Source: Perkinsus olseni
Lineage: Eukaryota > Perkinsozoa > Perkinsida > Perkinsidae
Length of the DNA stretch: 64,000 nt
Assembly: GCA_013115135.1 (NCBI GenBank)
Contig: JABANP010000086.1
Location: 62,001-126,000 of the forward strand
Direction of reading: 5' to 3'
In this document: positions 48,894 to 61,068 of the stretch, piece after piece
How positions within the stretch are numbered: the first letter of the stretch is position 1
Layout: each line of letters opens with the position of its first letter
The notes under the pieces: model-generated
The model's database searches: none
Seen by the model: only the letters and a program-made list of their open reading frames with translations
What the model was told of the DNA's origin: nothing
Made by a program: the position numbers and the translations under genes

Positions 48894-49721
48894 GAGAGGA
48901 ACTACAATGAAGTTGGAAGACAACCTGCCTGACCGAGCGAACTGCAAAGTGCAGCCTCAAGGAGCGATAAGGAAAGAAAGGAACTTTGAGGGCAGCAAAC
49001 AGCGCACTTTGAGTAGCGCGCGCCACATATCCAGCCGTTTCGCAAACAGCATATCCAGCCGTTTCGGAATTGGAACGCGCCTGCGCGCTTACTCTGGTGG
49101 TTATACGGCTCTCTTGCACTATTGAATCTTTCTCATGACCCCCAGTGACACCCTATCACGTACATCTACGGAATTCTGCAGCAGTCTAACTTCTCATCAT
49201 GTTGGAACTTCCTGGAGTTTCACCGCCTGGCAGTCTGAGAGCAACCCGGGGCCGAGAAAGGAATGAAAACGTCCAACTCGATTTTCCATCTTCTCCGGGT
49301 TAATCCGAAAAGACTCAGCTGCTTAGCCGAGGCCGAGCTAGTATTGCCATTGAGTAATTCAAGTCAGTGGAAGCCCTCGGGAAATCGACTTTCTCAGGGG
49401 ATCAAGCTCTGTTAGAGTGTCTTGGAGTGGCTCTAAGCCATGACCTCGCGGATTGCATTTCAGAGACTCACAACTCGGCAACCGAGCACTTGGAGCTGGG
49501 CGACGGCGCCGTGGACTCGACCCACAGGAAGACTCTGCACGCTGATGAAAGGCGGCTGAACCACCAACACGTATAGATCATGTGGACGAGACCCCACAGT
49601 AACAATGTGGCAACCAACAACGGAACGGGCATCTTGCCACTGGCTTGAATGACCCTCCCAACCCTTGAACTCAACTCACAGTCAACATCTCACACCCAGC
49701 ACATCATGTTGAACAACGTAT

Positions 49722-51864
49722 TCAGTAGTAGGTCATCAAGGCGTGGTAGACAAGTTGGGCTGCCCTCTGCAACACTAGGCTCCTCCTCTTCCCGTCATCA
49801 AGCTCCTCAAACATTATCGACTTCCTCGAGCTGCTGCTACTGCTGCTGCTGCTGATCAGCAGCCTCTCAAGATAATCCTGTATGGTCCGGCCGTACGCGA
49901 CCAGCTGTTCCTCACAGACCCCCTCGCTATGCTCCTCCTCTATCTGGGTCGTTGCTTCTTCTACATCCTGTAGCCTGCGTACTGACTTCTCCCGCACATC
50001 AGCTCCTCTCCAAGCCCTGAATACGAATGAACGACTACAGTGCATTCTTATTCTTACTGTGAGCGGGTTATCTCAATCTCGTGAAACTTCAGTTTGTTCC
50101 ACAACCCTGCCGCACCGAGCTTGATCGTGATGGTCTGTCCTCCAATCATCTGCAAAGAGCAGGACGTTTCTGAAGAGTGCGGGTGACGAACCGGACGGCG
50201 GACAGAAGCGGATGAGAAACTGAGAGGAGCTGCACGATGAGGCAGTGTGATAATGATGATCCATCCAGGGTCTCTGCCGTGTCAAAGTATTACGCTCCGC
50301 TCCGCAGTAGTACCGTGGTTTTTGAAGCTTTAATTCTGCCTAGCGTCTGGCTCTAAATGATGAGTCTCTTCGAGCGAGTACTACGCTCCCTATGATAGTG
50401 CGTCGATGATGAGCATTATCCAAATTAGTTACGATACGATAGAGATCAAGGAGCTGTCGCATTCCGACGGCTTCAAGCTAGAATCACGTGGACGGAAAAT
50501 AAGTACGGCTGAGCCCTTCCCTTACGGTTTTGACGGGAGGGCACTGGAAATAACTTTTCCTCTTCTCATACATTCTCTCTTGCACCAGACCCCAGATGAG
50601 AACGGGCACTGTCGTTGGGTCAAGTCCATACCGTCCGCTCTGCCGAACCTCTTCCTGCATGCTCGCAATGTGTCCACCAAGGGTTGCCGTTCTCAACGAC
50701 ACAGCCGGAGTGCTTCTCTCCTGTTTGAGGGCTCGAGAGAGACTTTCCTTTCCCCAAAGTTCAGTGTGCTCGCTACAAGTCCTCGCTGCATCGTGGACGG
50801 GGTTACTAGGTACGACATCTGTCACGTGGGTGATGAGGGTCATGCGGTTGATGCTGCCATCTTGCCTGAGACCTCGCAGCCTACAGAGTCGTAGACTTCC
50901 TCTCGTGTAGGCTCACCCGTTTTCCCAAGCATAGACGAAGTCCAAGGCGTTACGTCTGTGAGCCTTCGGTTCCACATCATAAGTCAACTCCTTAGCATAG
51001 ACAACAACTCCACCCTAAGATTCGCCAGAAAGTGCCGGGACAAGTCATGAAAGATTCGACCCTCACCGAGTTAGAATCCCCATCGCTCTGGGAAGCTTCC
51101 GGTGACGGGAAGGTATAGGAGATGGAGCATCGGTCCTGGCAACGGTGAGGAGGCTTTCAAGGGTGGACGTCAAGAGAGGAACCCTACCGAAAGACGACCC
51201 TGTATTTTCTTTTTCGCCTTCCTTTCTGACGGATATATCACCCGAGACCTACGACCGGGCTCACTAACTTTATCAGTTTCGCGTGCATCCCCGGCAACCT
51301 GGGCGCACTCTGACGGGAGCGGGTTCCTAGCAGAGATGAATTGCCATTCAAAGGCCGGAGCATTCCTCACAGCAGGCGTTCCTTGTTCCTTTTCGATCTG
51401 CCCGGCTTCGGGCAAAACTCGGCGTCTGACCAGGAGAGGATAGGCCGCAACTTTGAAGGGTTGGTAACCGACCTGGTCACCATCAAGCCCGCTTTTGGAG
51501 GTGATAACTCGGATGCGGCGTCGTGGTGGGCTGTCCACCGGGAAACGTGGTGCGGCGGTATTAATCTCTCTTCTAGGGGGGTCCTCGGCCTGGGAAAGTA
51601 GACTGGCATGTAAGCGTGCAGAAGTGTACGTGTACGCACAGAAGATTCCGACGATGAATCGGAGGCCCCCTGAACGGGTCAAAGACATCTCACTTTCTCT
51701 TCACATTCGTTGCTGGTGCATGCTATTTTTCTGAAGAAAGAACGCAAGCCCTTAGGTGCGCTATTCTCTTTCTTCTTCTTTTTCGCTGTACGACCAGTGC
51801 CAGCGCTCGTCTCGAAGACACTCAGCATGAGGCCGACTGCGATGACGTGACGAATCGTGAGCAT
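49722..51864 (-). CDS. Secreted protein, family 2, copy 2
   Basis: ATG 51864 (MLTIRHVIAVGLMLSVFETS) then a run of Lys (KKKKKE), then FFRKIACTSNECEEK before GTGAGA. Middle exons: CSISYTFPSPE (about 51120), GGVVVYAKEL...ALDFVYAWENG (51020-50920), the block 50860-50500 (CSEHTELWGKESLSRAL, VLIWGLVQERM, FQCPPVK) and KLKFHEIEITRS (about 50060). The last exon to 49722 has WRGADVREKSVRRLQ, VCEEQLVAYGRTIQDYLERL and a poly-Ser run from a CTG/CAG microsatellite. No frame break seen in the exons I could join. Unrecognised family; see copy 1 for the shared layout. Confidence 0.6.
49826..49866 (+). repeat. CTG/CAG microsatellite, coding for poly-Ser in family-2 copy 2
   Basis: Imperfect CTG array interrupted by CTA and ending at ATCAGCAG. 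On minus it reads AGC/AGT, giving a run of nine Ser. The other four copies lack it, so the length is probably variable between strains. Confidence 0.7.
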
Positions 51865-52114
51865 AAATGCAGACCGATGAAAGGGTGAAAGCACAAACTG
51901 AGGAAGGGATGGAGCCGTTGGAGGGACGCCATGCTTGGGCTCAAGCTCGGGGAACAGGGGCGTCATCATCATTGCAATCGCACGCCTACTCTGGGCTGCT
52001 CTTGGCAACAGCGCGGGTGACACTCGGCAAGCTCTGAGCCTCAGAGTCTGAGGCGATCTTCTAGCGTATAAAGGAGAGTAGCTCATTCTACTACCTGGGT
52101 ATAATGCGTCTTTG

Positions 52115-52177
52115 TGTGAGTTTAAAGTCCAACGCCGTGAACCGGTTTAGTCAGACTAGCACCGATGGGTATAATGC
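52115..52177 (-). repeat. Short dispersed element, copy 2, with flanking direct repeat
   Basis: Shares order and spacing of tracts with 13497-13552. It is bracketed by the 12-mer TGGGTATAATGC at 52097-52108 and 52166-52177, which looks like a target-site duplication or a promoter repeat. It lies about 250 bases upstream of the start codon of family-2 copy 2. Confidence 0.5.
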
Positions 52178-52433
52178 ATTCTGAACTCATATTAATCTCA
52201 ATAGAGCGTCACATGACATTATGCATTACTTCATAACAGTACTTCATGTGACAGCATTCCATTTCCCCCCAAACCGAGAGCACAACCTCCTCCCTGAGCG
52301 CTCAGGTAGGCCCATCACTGATTCCAACTCAGCTTTGCAGGCGTGGGGGGTCTTCGGAACGCAAGCCCGCGGCCGGTCGAAACCGAGTAGTCTCTGAGGC
52401 GGTTCTCCAAGGTGGTGGCCTGCTAACTGTCAA

Positions 52434-52694
52434 CTACGTCAACCCACAATGTACACTTCTCGCGAATCTTTCAGGAGTATACTGTACCTCCCCACCGATT
52501 GTTATGTCTACTGTTATCTTCATCCGACCGTCGGCTGCGAAGCCCCTGAGCCCCTGCTGCTCTGAGACAGGCAGCTTCCAATCGGACTTCTCCAATTGGC
52601 GACTCATCAATGATGATATTCTCAAGAATAATCTTTTCGGTTTTCCGCGGGTTCGAAAGCTGAGATCCGACCAGAAGATGCGAATCAGAGTCAC
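52434..52694 (-). CDS. Hypothetical exon between family-2 copies 2 and 3
   Basis: The open frame ends at 52434 with protein-like content: KLPVSEQQGLRGFAADGRMK, then ITVDITIGGEVQYTPERFAR. A second overlapping minus frame (52764-52471) is also long. No start codon or paralog is visible. It could be a decayed member of a gene array or a single exon. Confidence 0.2.
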   Translation of the reverse strand: MTLIRIFWSDLSFRTRGKPKRLFLRISSLMSRQLEKSDWKLPVSEQQGLRGFAADGRMKITVDITIGGEVQYTPERFARSVHCGLT

Positions 52695-53107
52695 CCATTG
52701 CGAACATCTCGATCGTCCTAGCGCTTAGCTCTACGGAGCCTCGCATGAACTCACTAGAAACCATACTGTTCAGAAGTCTATCTGCCCCAGGGTGAGGCGT
52801 CCGCTATGCCAGCGGTCGAGGATATCATTTTAACGAATGAAGACAGGGGTTTGGCGTTAAGATCGACTTCTGGATGGGATGGTTGAGCTCGGAGCCAGGC
52901 ATGCCGCAATGGGCGGAGTTCCGTTCCTGAATGCCTAGAGGAGCTTAGTAATATTGAACGCTTCTTGCCTGACTTCAAAGTTCTATTCTTATCGCTAAAG
53001 ACCGGTCGCCGTCCACAACTCAAGTCCAAGTGACTTCAACACCAACTGACACCTGATACATCATGCAAAGCATCTTAGAACAGCACAACATATCAACTAA
53101 GTCCTAT

Positions 53108-54878
53108 CTAAAGTCTAACCTGGAAAAAGAATCGGTACAACAGGCCAGCTGACTTTTGAACTTTGTCCTTCATCTCATCCTCGTCACTCGGTGGTTCGAG
53201 CAACATAGATTTTCTCGACCTTTTCTTTATGTCGTCGAGGCACCTCTGTACGGTTCTGCCATACTCGACAAACTGATTAGCGCAGAGGTCTTTGCTGTGA
53301 GGCCCCTTAATCTGAACGGTTTCATTTTCGAGCTCATGTATCCTGGCCATGCGCGCTGGCTGGACATCGCTCTCTCTCCAAGCGCTGAAGAAGAAGAAGA
53401 CCTTATAACAGGTCGTCATTATGCACGCTTCTCCTTACCGCGATCCGATGACTTCAACTTCGTGCAGTTTCAGTTTGCTATCCGTGCCAGCTCCACCGAG
53501 CTTAAAGATGACCGTCTTGTTATCAGTGCTTTGCTACAAACAACAGATGGACCTCAGGCCCTCAACAGACTCAGCCATCCCCTTACTATGATGACGGGTG
53601 GACACACGTAGTAGTTATTGCTCTTCTCCTGCTCTCGTAGTTTATCATGCACCAAACTCCAGATAAAGGCAGGGGCCTTCTCTGGATCAGCGGTTTGATC
53701 TTCGTTTTCCCTTGCTTCCTCTTCCAGAGCGGAGATGTGGTCAATGAGCCCCGTTGTTTCCGGCGCCAACATGCGAGGTTGAAGTCGGCCAGCAAATCCT
53801 CCTCTCGGAAAGTAGAAGCAAGATCTGTCTTGGACTGGAGGGCTCGAGTGAGACCTTCTTTCCCCATAGTTCCGTTTGGCTAGTGCAGGTGGCTTCAGGA
53901 TCGATAGTAGTTCTACTTGGTATGATATCGCCAACATCGAGCATGATGTTCATACGGTTGATGTTATTATATTGACTGAGGGAGGTAATGGTCATCAAAG
54001 ACAATCGGCAGGGCATCAGCGCTTGCCATGCTTACCCGTTCTCCCAGGCGTAGATGTAGTCCAGCGCGGTGTGCTTCAAAGCCGCCCCTCTGCCATCACG
54101 GACCAGCTCGTTCGCATGGACCACAATACCACCCTAAGATACGTATGGGTATCGGAACGCAAGTAGACCGACTCAGCCCCTACCATGTGAGGCTCCTCCT
54201 CATCAGTCTCCGGAGAATTGAGTTGGAAGGTGTAGGGGAGAGAACAGTCACCCTGAAAGCACGGAGGACAGCCCGTAGAGAAGACCGCGGTCGGGAGGAC
54301 TCTACCGTGACACGGAGTTTTGGTTCTTCTTCTACCATGACTTGGATCTGAAAGAATTGCTACTGCTCCCCAATCCATCAGCCAACTAGATCGCCGCTCA
54401 CCTCAGGCCTTCCATTCCCCTCGACGCTCTGGCTGCCTCCCGCAGGACCGGGTACCTGGCCAAGAGGAGTTACGCCACGGAGCGGAAGGGGAGGCCGTCG
54501 AGCAGCTGATGAAAGAACTCTTCTCGCATGAAGAGTTGTGAGAGTATGCCCGTGGATGACGACGCTACCTCGCTTCTGCCTCCACCCTCCTCAGCCTGAA
54601 CCAGCGAGAACAAGAGTCACCGAGAATAGCAGACCAACCCAACGAGGAGCTCGCGGAAAAGAAGGCCGCTGTGTCCCTCAGCAATATCTTACCTTCTTGC
54701 ACTTGCCACTGCGGCATCTAAGATTTCTCAGAAGGGAGCCAAACTGAGAGCTCGTGGATGCTTTCCTCTCTCCTTTCTCTGTCTTCTGTTTCTTTTTCTT
54801 CGATGTGGTAGCAGTAGCCGCCCCAACGTCATACACGCTGAGTGCGAGTCCGACGGCAATGACGGGGAGAGTTCGCAT
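53108..54878 (-). CDS. Secreted protein, family 2, copy 3, probably broken
   Basis: ATG 54878 (MRTLPVIAVGLALSVYDVG), Lys-rich linker, exon end 54693 before GTAAGA. Then CSLPYTFQLNSPE (about 54240), GGIVVHANEL...ALDYIYAWENG (54134-54035), INRMNIMLDVGDIIP...CTSQTELWGK (53960-53865), FIWSLVHDKL, YYVCPP, KLKLHEVEVIGS (about 53470), and a last exon with AWRESDVQ and LCANQFVEYGRTVQRCL to the stop at 53108. The long middle exon changes frame twice by one missing base relative to copy 1 (about 53862 at LWGK/EGL and about 53780), unlike the surplus-base breaks elsewhere. A pseudogene is the simplest reading. Confidence 0.55.
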
Positions 54879-55369
54879 AATGGAAAAGCCTCAACGCTGA
54901 GACATTTCAACCTCCGCGGGATGCAGGGGATTGCTGGAAAAAGTTCTTCGAGCCCAGCCAGTCTTCGCCCGCCCTATTTCAAGGGGGCTCGCCTCCTGTT
55001 GAGTAAGTGCAGGGATGATGGAAATATTGGCCTCGAGCGGTTCCCAGCCTAAATCTTGCAATCTTGAACCCTCTTGCTCATCTCAGCATGACAACGTCCG
55101 CATAGACCAGCATCACATCCGCAGACCACTTTATAGCATATCGAGATTGAGCTCAATCCTCACGGTTCTAGGAGGGGCGGGAAGATTTCCCCTTCGTTTT
55201 TTCCCAATAAACTCACCCTGACTCACTCCTCTGTCCTGCAGTCACACTGGTAATGTTACTAGTCCTACAGTGTCTCCTCATTCTGACACCTCCCCAGCAA
55301 CCCAACCGAGGAAACCTCGGACACCTCACATCTAGTACATCATGTGGGCATGAGTACAGCAAACTATTC

Positions 55370-57484
55370 TCACATATGACTGACCTTCGCCCACGGAAGA
55401 ATGCTGTAGATCAGAGCGCCGACGGCCTTCAGCTGTTCCTTTCTCTTCTTTTCATTTGCACTAAGAGTACTCGGCAGGGTCGGCTTCGAGGCCCTATCAT
55501 CGTCCATGCTGCGCTTCTCGATAGTCTTGGCATACTCGAATAGCTGTTCCTCACACAACGCTGTGCCGTACAGATCCAGTAACCTGTCTCGAGTCCTTCT
55601 GTATCCTGTGCAACAGGTCGGCAGATGCCTTGGAGAAATCATTAATACCCCACACCCTGAAATAACAACAATAATCTCACGCAGCACTCAAAGCACATGA
55701 GCATTAATATGCCGCCCTCACGGAGTACTCACCGCGAGCCTATGATCTCTAGTTCATGCAGCTCCAGCTTACCCGGCAAGACACTTCGCAGGGTTATGGA
55801 GAGGACATCCCTCCCAACATTCTGACCAGAGGAGCATCAAGCAGATGTACCTCAAAATGAAGCACTTTACCGTGGTTATAGGAGTGCACGTGTAGGGCAC
55901 TTGCTTCGATTTAACATAAACAAACTCACGAGCGAAAACTGGAACCTCTTCCAGCTTCACGTACGCCGACTCTTCACGTCGAGCTCTCTCCAGCACAGCC
56001 GACACGTTAGCAGCGAACTCCGATCCTTTGCCAGCCCACTCCCGGGCAAGCTGGCCCATCATACCAGACTGCCGCTCACGTCTCCGACGGGAAAATGAAG
56101 CGCCTCCTTCCGGTACGAAAGCCGAGCCTTGATGATGTTGAGGATATTGCGTGACGAACAACCCTGCTTGGCTCCACAGTTGGACCCGCTCAGCACAGGA
56201 ATGGTCGGGCTTGAGTAGCTGAGTGTACGGTATGATTCTGTGCACGCCGAGGAAGATATCTAGACGATGAAAGCCCGTTATCCTGAGCATGACAATAGTA
56301 GTACGACGACACACGAAAGGGGAGTCGCAGATAGGACCCGTTATCCCAGGAGTAGAGGTAGTCCAGAGCACACTTGGTCGTGGCGATGGGGACTGTATTA
56401 TCGAAAGTCCAGATCTTGGCCCCAACAACGATACCGCCCTAAACCACCATACGCAAGCATTGCCCTGAGGTCGAGACTGGGCAAGAAGCGTAATTGCTCC
56501 ATCTCCAGTCTGTCTTCCTCCGATATGCTATGCATGAAAGATGTGGCGGTAAATGGGCGATTCGGAGTAGAGAAGGAATTGAGTGACGTAAATGGTTCCA
56601 TTCCGTTCGACAGCATCAGCGACCATCACTAAACCACGGATGGCAATTTAGACGAAGCCTTCGAATCATATAGAGTACGCCGCGTACTAATGTTCATGCA
56701 TATACTCCCTCTACTCGTCGTTGCATCATCCACGCATGACCGAACAAACACACCGACCCCTACGCCCTCATCGTCGCCGCTGCTGATCCCATCAGCCGTC
56801 GCGTCGCCACTGGGAGAGTAGAGGTACGAGAGGGAGCACGTATCCTGAGCATTCCGAAGATACGCCAGACGCACAGATCCGAGCCGCACCCTACTGTAAG
56901 ACGACCTCCAGATTTCTCTTCATCCTCTTCCTCCTTCCTAGCCTGAAGAGATGAGAATCCTCGTGACAAAGAGGCTCCGAGAACCCCGAACTCCGCAAGG
57001 TTTCATCGTGTCACCAATTTTTCGCACCCTTGAAGGGTAACCCTTCAACCAAGCAAAGGCTACGGCTGGATCTACAAACCCTTACGTCATAGAATTCCCT
57101 TCTTTCGACGATGTCGCTGACTCCAGAAAGACGAGGGTCCTGACCAAGGGCAAGTGGGCATCAAGGTGGGAGAATACAGCATTCTGTTGATGAGCGCGGA
57201 GAGTCGGGTCCTACCGCGCCATCCAGGTCGCCCTCTGTGATATCTCCTGTCTGAGAAGGACGTCAACTGACACCCACCCGGGACCGCAGTGATGTGAGAG
57301 GGAGTGCATGGAGGGGGGGGGCAGAAGAAGAACGCCTTACTCGTCTCAACTTGCCCTTCTTCCGCCGAACCTTTTTCCACAGGGAATTGATTGGTTTTGG
57401 CAACTTTGTATTCTCCTTCGCTGCGTGGACAGCTCGATGAACGCTGAATGCGAGCAAGACAGTGACAAGAAGAGAAGATCGCAT
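55370..57484 (-). CDS. Secreted protein, family 2, copy 4
   Basis: ATG 57484 (MRSSLLVTVLLAFSVHRAVHA), basic segment KKVRRKKGKLRR before GTAAGG. Exons: CSLSYLYSPSGD (about 56850-56740), GGIVVGAKI...ALDYLYSWDNG (56440-56340), 56260-55870 with LDIFLGVHRIIPYTQ, CAERVQLW and FAREFVYVKSK, LPGKLELHELEIIGSR (55774-55731), and a last exon with CEEQLFEYAKTIEKR ending at 55370. Closest to copy 5: intron and last-exon sequence near 55690-55780 and 58270-58350 are almost identical. Function unknown. Confidence 0.6.
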
Positions 57485-57954
57485 TGAGAAAGGGCTGAAA
57501 TAATGGCGAGTGGTGCAGGATATCAGCTTCAGTACAACTGCCAGAAATTTTCAGCTCAGCCCGCTGTCCCGCCGTACATGTAGCGCTACCGTTTCCCACA
57601 ACGCGCTCGACAGGCAGCTGCTGCTGACCAGTTAAGCCAGACGTTCTCAGCAGACGAGTCCCGGCTCGAGAGTCGAATGCCCGATTGCCAGCTCGCCAGG
57701 CCTCTCTTCAATACCGGGTTTCCACCAACACTGTCCACGCGCTAGCCCCTTGAACACTGGTACCTCGCTACCCGAAGAGCTCAGCATCATGAGATCGACT
57801 CAGGAGGACAGCCCCATGTACGTTCCTTCCCGCATCGATCACAGTCGAGACCCCGTCCCCTCAACCCAATATGATTAAACTCAAGCGAGAGAGATATCGA
57901 CATCCCACACCTACCACACCATGAGCACACACATGAAGATTGTATGATGATGAT

Positions 57955-59936
57955 CTAACATACACCCGTGACAGTGTTGTAAATCAGCGTAGCAGCTGCT
58001 TCCAGCTGTATGCCTTTCCTCTCTTCGTCCGTTGCATTAAAGGTAGGGCCAAGTACGGGCTTCGACGCATCGTCGCTGCACTCGTGACGCTTCTCGATAG
58101 TCTTGGCATACTCGAATAGCTGTTCCTCACACAAAGCTGTGCCGTACGAACCAGTAACCTGTCTCGAGTCCTTCTGTATCCTGTGCAAGAGGTCGGCAGA
58201 TGCCTTGGAGAAATCATTAATACCCCACACCCTAAAATAACAACAATAATCTCACGCAGTACTCGAAGCACATGAGCATTAATATGCCGCCCTCACGGAG
58301 TACTCACCGTGAGCCTATGATCTCTAGTTCATGCAGCTCCAGTTTACCCGGTAAGACACTACGCAGGGTTATGGAGAGGACATCCCTCCCAACATTCTGA
58401 CCAGAGGAGCATCAAGCAGATCTACCTCAGGATGAGGTATCTTACCACGATTATGGGATAGCACGTGTAAGACACTAGCTTGAATAAGGAATGAACATAC
58501 TCCCGGATGAACACCGGAGCCTCTTCCAGGTCAGGGAACTCCGGACGATTCATCCGAGCTTTCTCCTTGATTGCCCGTACGTGGCCCGCTAGGCTCGTAT
58601 TCGAGTTCGCAGATCCCTCAGTTTGCAAGGAACGGGCGAAATCGACAACTAAGTCGTCCTCTTTGAGCGGTTCATCTCGTTGTTGTTGTAGAGCGAGTAA
58701 TAAACCCGGCCTGCCCCATCTGCGGAGCCGTTCTGTGCAGCTGAGACGAGAGTCGAGTATTTGGGTATGAGGCAAGACGTTGCAGAGGTTGGGGTGAATG
58801 TTGATACGATTCATTCCAGGCAGCCTGAATGGCAATACGGTCCAGCTGCGGGCGGTCGAAGAAGGAGATCCTCACTCATTATCCCAAGAGTAGAGGTAGT
58901 CGAGAGCACACTCTCCCTTCGAGGGGGCGGAGGCAAGCATCCCTACCTCGGCACCAACAACGATACCGCCCTGAGAGTGCAGCCAAGCTACATCGCTGGC
59001 ATCGCTCCGTTCTCGTGACGAAACGTCTTCAATTTGAATGCAGGAGGTCCCATTACGCAACTCCCATTACATTTCAAATTTAATAATTGCCCTTTTTTAT
59101 CATGGCTGAGCGATAGATGAGCGGCGGAGCATGTAAGTTATCCCGCGGTCTAATACATCTCTCCTGAGCCTCAAGAGCACTCCCAGGATCGTCTGTTAAA
59201 CGTTGAATTTGGTCCTGGAAGCGCTCCTAAAATTCGGGAGGGCTCTATTGAACACCATCTATACTTCATCATCTTAACTCCTCGCAGCGCACGCACGAGC
59301 GAGCGGCAACACCACCACCTACGTCGCCCCCCTGCCCGTTGGTCGTCGTGATATCCTCTGTCGGAGAGAAGGTGTAAGACAGGGAACACGTTTCCTGATA
59401 CAGAAGATGAGGGAAGGAAGAGAAACGTACAGCGGTATCTTACTTTGCGACGAGGTCGTGCTTTTTTGACCTAAGAGAAAATAGGTCGTCTTACATGCTA
59501 GCTAATGACCCACTCTGACCTCATTTTTTCCGATACCGAGATGTGCTTCAGCGTGGCGAGCAAGGAACCAGGCCATGTCCTGAGGAAGGCCAACAATCAG
59601 ATGGCATCCAATAGCGAACGCCGGTAGGACGCCCCCAGAGTAGCCTACAGCGGTGTATGATGGCTCCTTGACGACGCCCTCGACGACCTCCATATCCTAA
59701 CAAACATGTAAATTCGGCCGCACGCATGAGCCCCGCTACACACCGGCTTCCGTAGTTCTCTAAACAACACTGTTACTGACCTGCTTCGGCTTCCCACCCC
59801 TAGATAGGAGTCGTTGAAGAGATGGTACTTTCCACTTCTTTCGCTTCGGTTTCCTCCCCGATGCGCTGGCGGTGGCCGCGTGAATGTTCTGCACGATGAG
59901 TGCGAGACAGGCAGCCGCTGCAGGAAGATTCCGCAT
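57955..59936 (-). CDS. Secreted protein, family 2, copy 5
   Basis: ATG 59936 (MRNLPAAAACLALIVQNIHA), basic linker (RKPKRKKWK), exon end at a GTCAGT donor near 59780. Exons: CSLSYTFSPTED (about 59385-59290), GGIVVGAEV...ALDYLYSWDNE (58975-58875), 58830-58450 with INIHPNLCNVLPHTQ, CTERLRRWG and FIREYVHSLFK, LPGKLELHELEIIGSR (about 58360-58310), and a last exon WGINDFSKASADLLHRIQ...CEEQLFEYAKTIEKR to 57955. Complete in layout and free of frame breaks as far as I could follow. Unrecognised family. Confidence 0.6.
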
Positions 59937-60018
59937 TGAATGAAGGACGAGAAACACACGAACGCTCGAGGAGATCTCTTCCGCAGGCCTGTGATACTGC
60001 TCTGCATGGGAATCTACT

Positions 60019-60076
60019 GTGCGTGAATCGATAGCCCAACGCCGGTACCGACTTAGTTACACACGGCGGCACGGAG
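60019..60076 (-). repeat. Short dispersed element, copy 3 (weak)
   Basis: Has GTGCGTGAAT, AGCCCAACGCCGG and CGACTTAGTTA in the order of copies 1 and 2, with less identity. Like copy 2 it lies upstream of a family-2 leader exon (start codon 59936), about 100 bases away. Confidence 0.35.
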
Positions 60077-60587
60077 TGATCATCAAATGGCCTGTCAAAA
60101 GGGTTCTTCCGAGGGGTATGTTCTGACTGAGAAGATCCCTTCCCTTCTTGTGGGATCCGCTCACGCATCCGAGGGGCTTTGCAAACCACCACCACACATG
60201 TCTCGTCACGGCCCGCCACCACGAGCATCATGCATCGTGAACGAGCAAGGCGTGATGAACGCAAGCAGGCTGATAGTAGTAGAGAGCGAATAATGCGCTG
60301 TGGGGTTCCTCCGACACCGGAGCCGCGACCCGGAGGACCACCCCAGAACAACTCTTGTTACAAGTGACTGTGCGTCTGCGCGCTAGTGCATGCATACTCA
60401 AGGAGAAGAACTAGGATCCTTCCGACACCGTATGTTGTGTTGGACAGTGACTTGCGCCACGCCCTACTAGTATGATGATATTGAATCAGAATCGCTCATA
60501 GTGGCTAGTCGTATGTCTCCTCATCTCTGCATCCCTTCAACGCAGGGTTCACATGCAAATGGGATTCGGTGTTTTCGAGGGTTGCCC

Positions 60588-61043
60588 TCATCTTGCGCCG
60601 CTAAGATATTCTGATATTCCCATTGAGACCACCACAAACTGATTCGGAACAAACGCTGAGTCTCGTGGCGAGCGACGCTCGTATGAGTCGCTCGAAGTTG
60701 TTGTGCCATTAGGCGATTCCAGGACGAGACTGATTTTATCCTGCAAAGGGTCTGTCGAGCCATGTCTTAAGTTCTTGCCAGAAGAAAACTTAATTTTCCC
60801 CGACTTGTGCCTGCGTGCAGCGCAGCACGCAGACGCACATAAGTGACTGCTAGTCTTTCCAACGGCTTCACGCCAATGGTAGCCATGGAAAGCGGCCTCG
60901 CCGGGAGAGCATAGTTTAGCACGACTCTCACGTTCACACCAACAATCGCAAGACGCTTCACGCAGATTGACAGGGGCCCATGACGGGACCACAGAGTGCT
61001 CTCTGGATGAGTGTAATATACCGCAGCCGACCTTACACTTCAT
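60588..61043 (-). CDS. Cys-rich ORF, 151 codons, hypothetical
   Basis: Uninterrupted from ATG 61043 to the stop at 60588. The first 90 residues hold about 11 Cys in pairs and triples (CKVGC, CDCWC, CASACC) with His nearby, a pattern that could bind metal or form disulfides; the rest is polar. There is no signal peptide. The start codon is only 25 bases from the divergent start of the Na+/H+ exchanger, leaving no room for a normal promoter, so it may not be a gene, or an intron may lie nearby. Confidence 0.3.
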   Translation of the reverse strand: MKCKVGCGILHSSREHSVVPSWAPVNLREASCDCWCERESRAKLCSPGEAAFHGYHWREAVGKTSSHLCASACCAARRHKSGKIKFSSGKNLRHGSTDPLQDKISLVLESPNGTTTSSDSYERRSPRDSAFVPNQFVVVSMGISEYLSGAR

Positions 61044-61068
61044 TCACGGTCGATGGTAGTTGATTACC

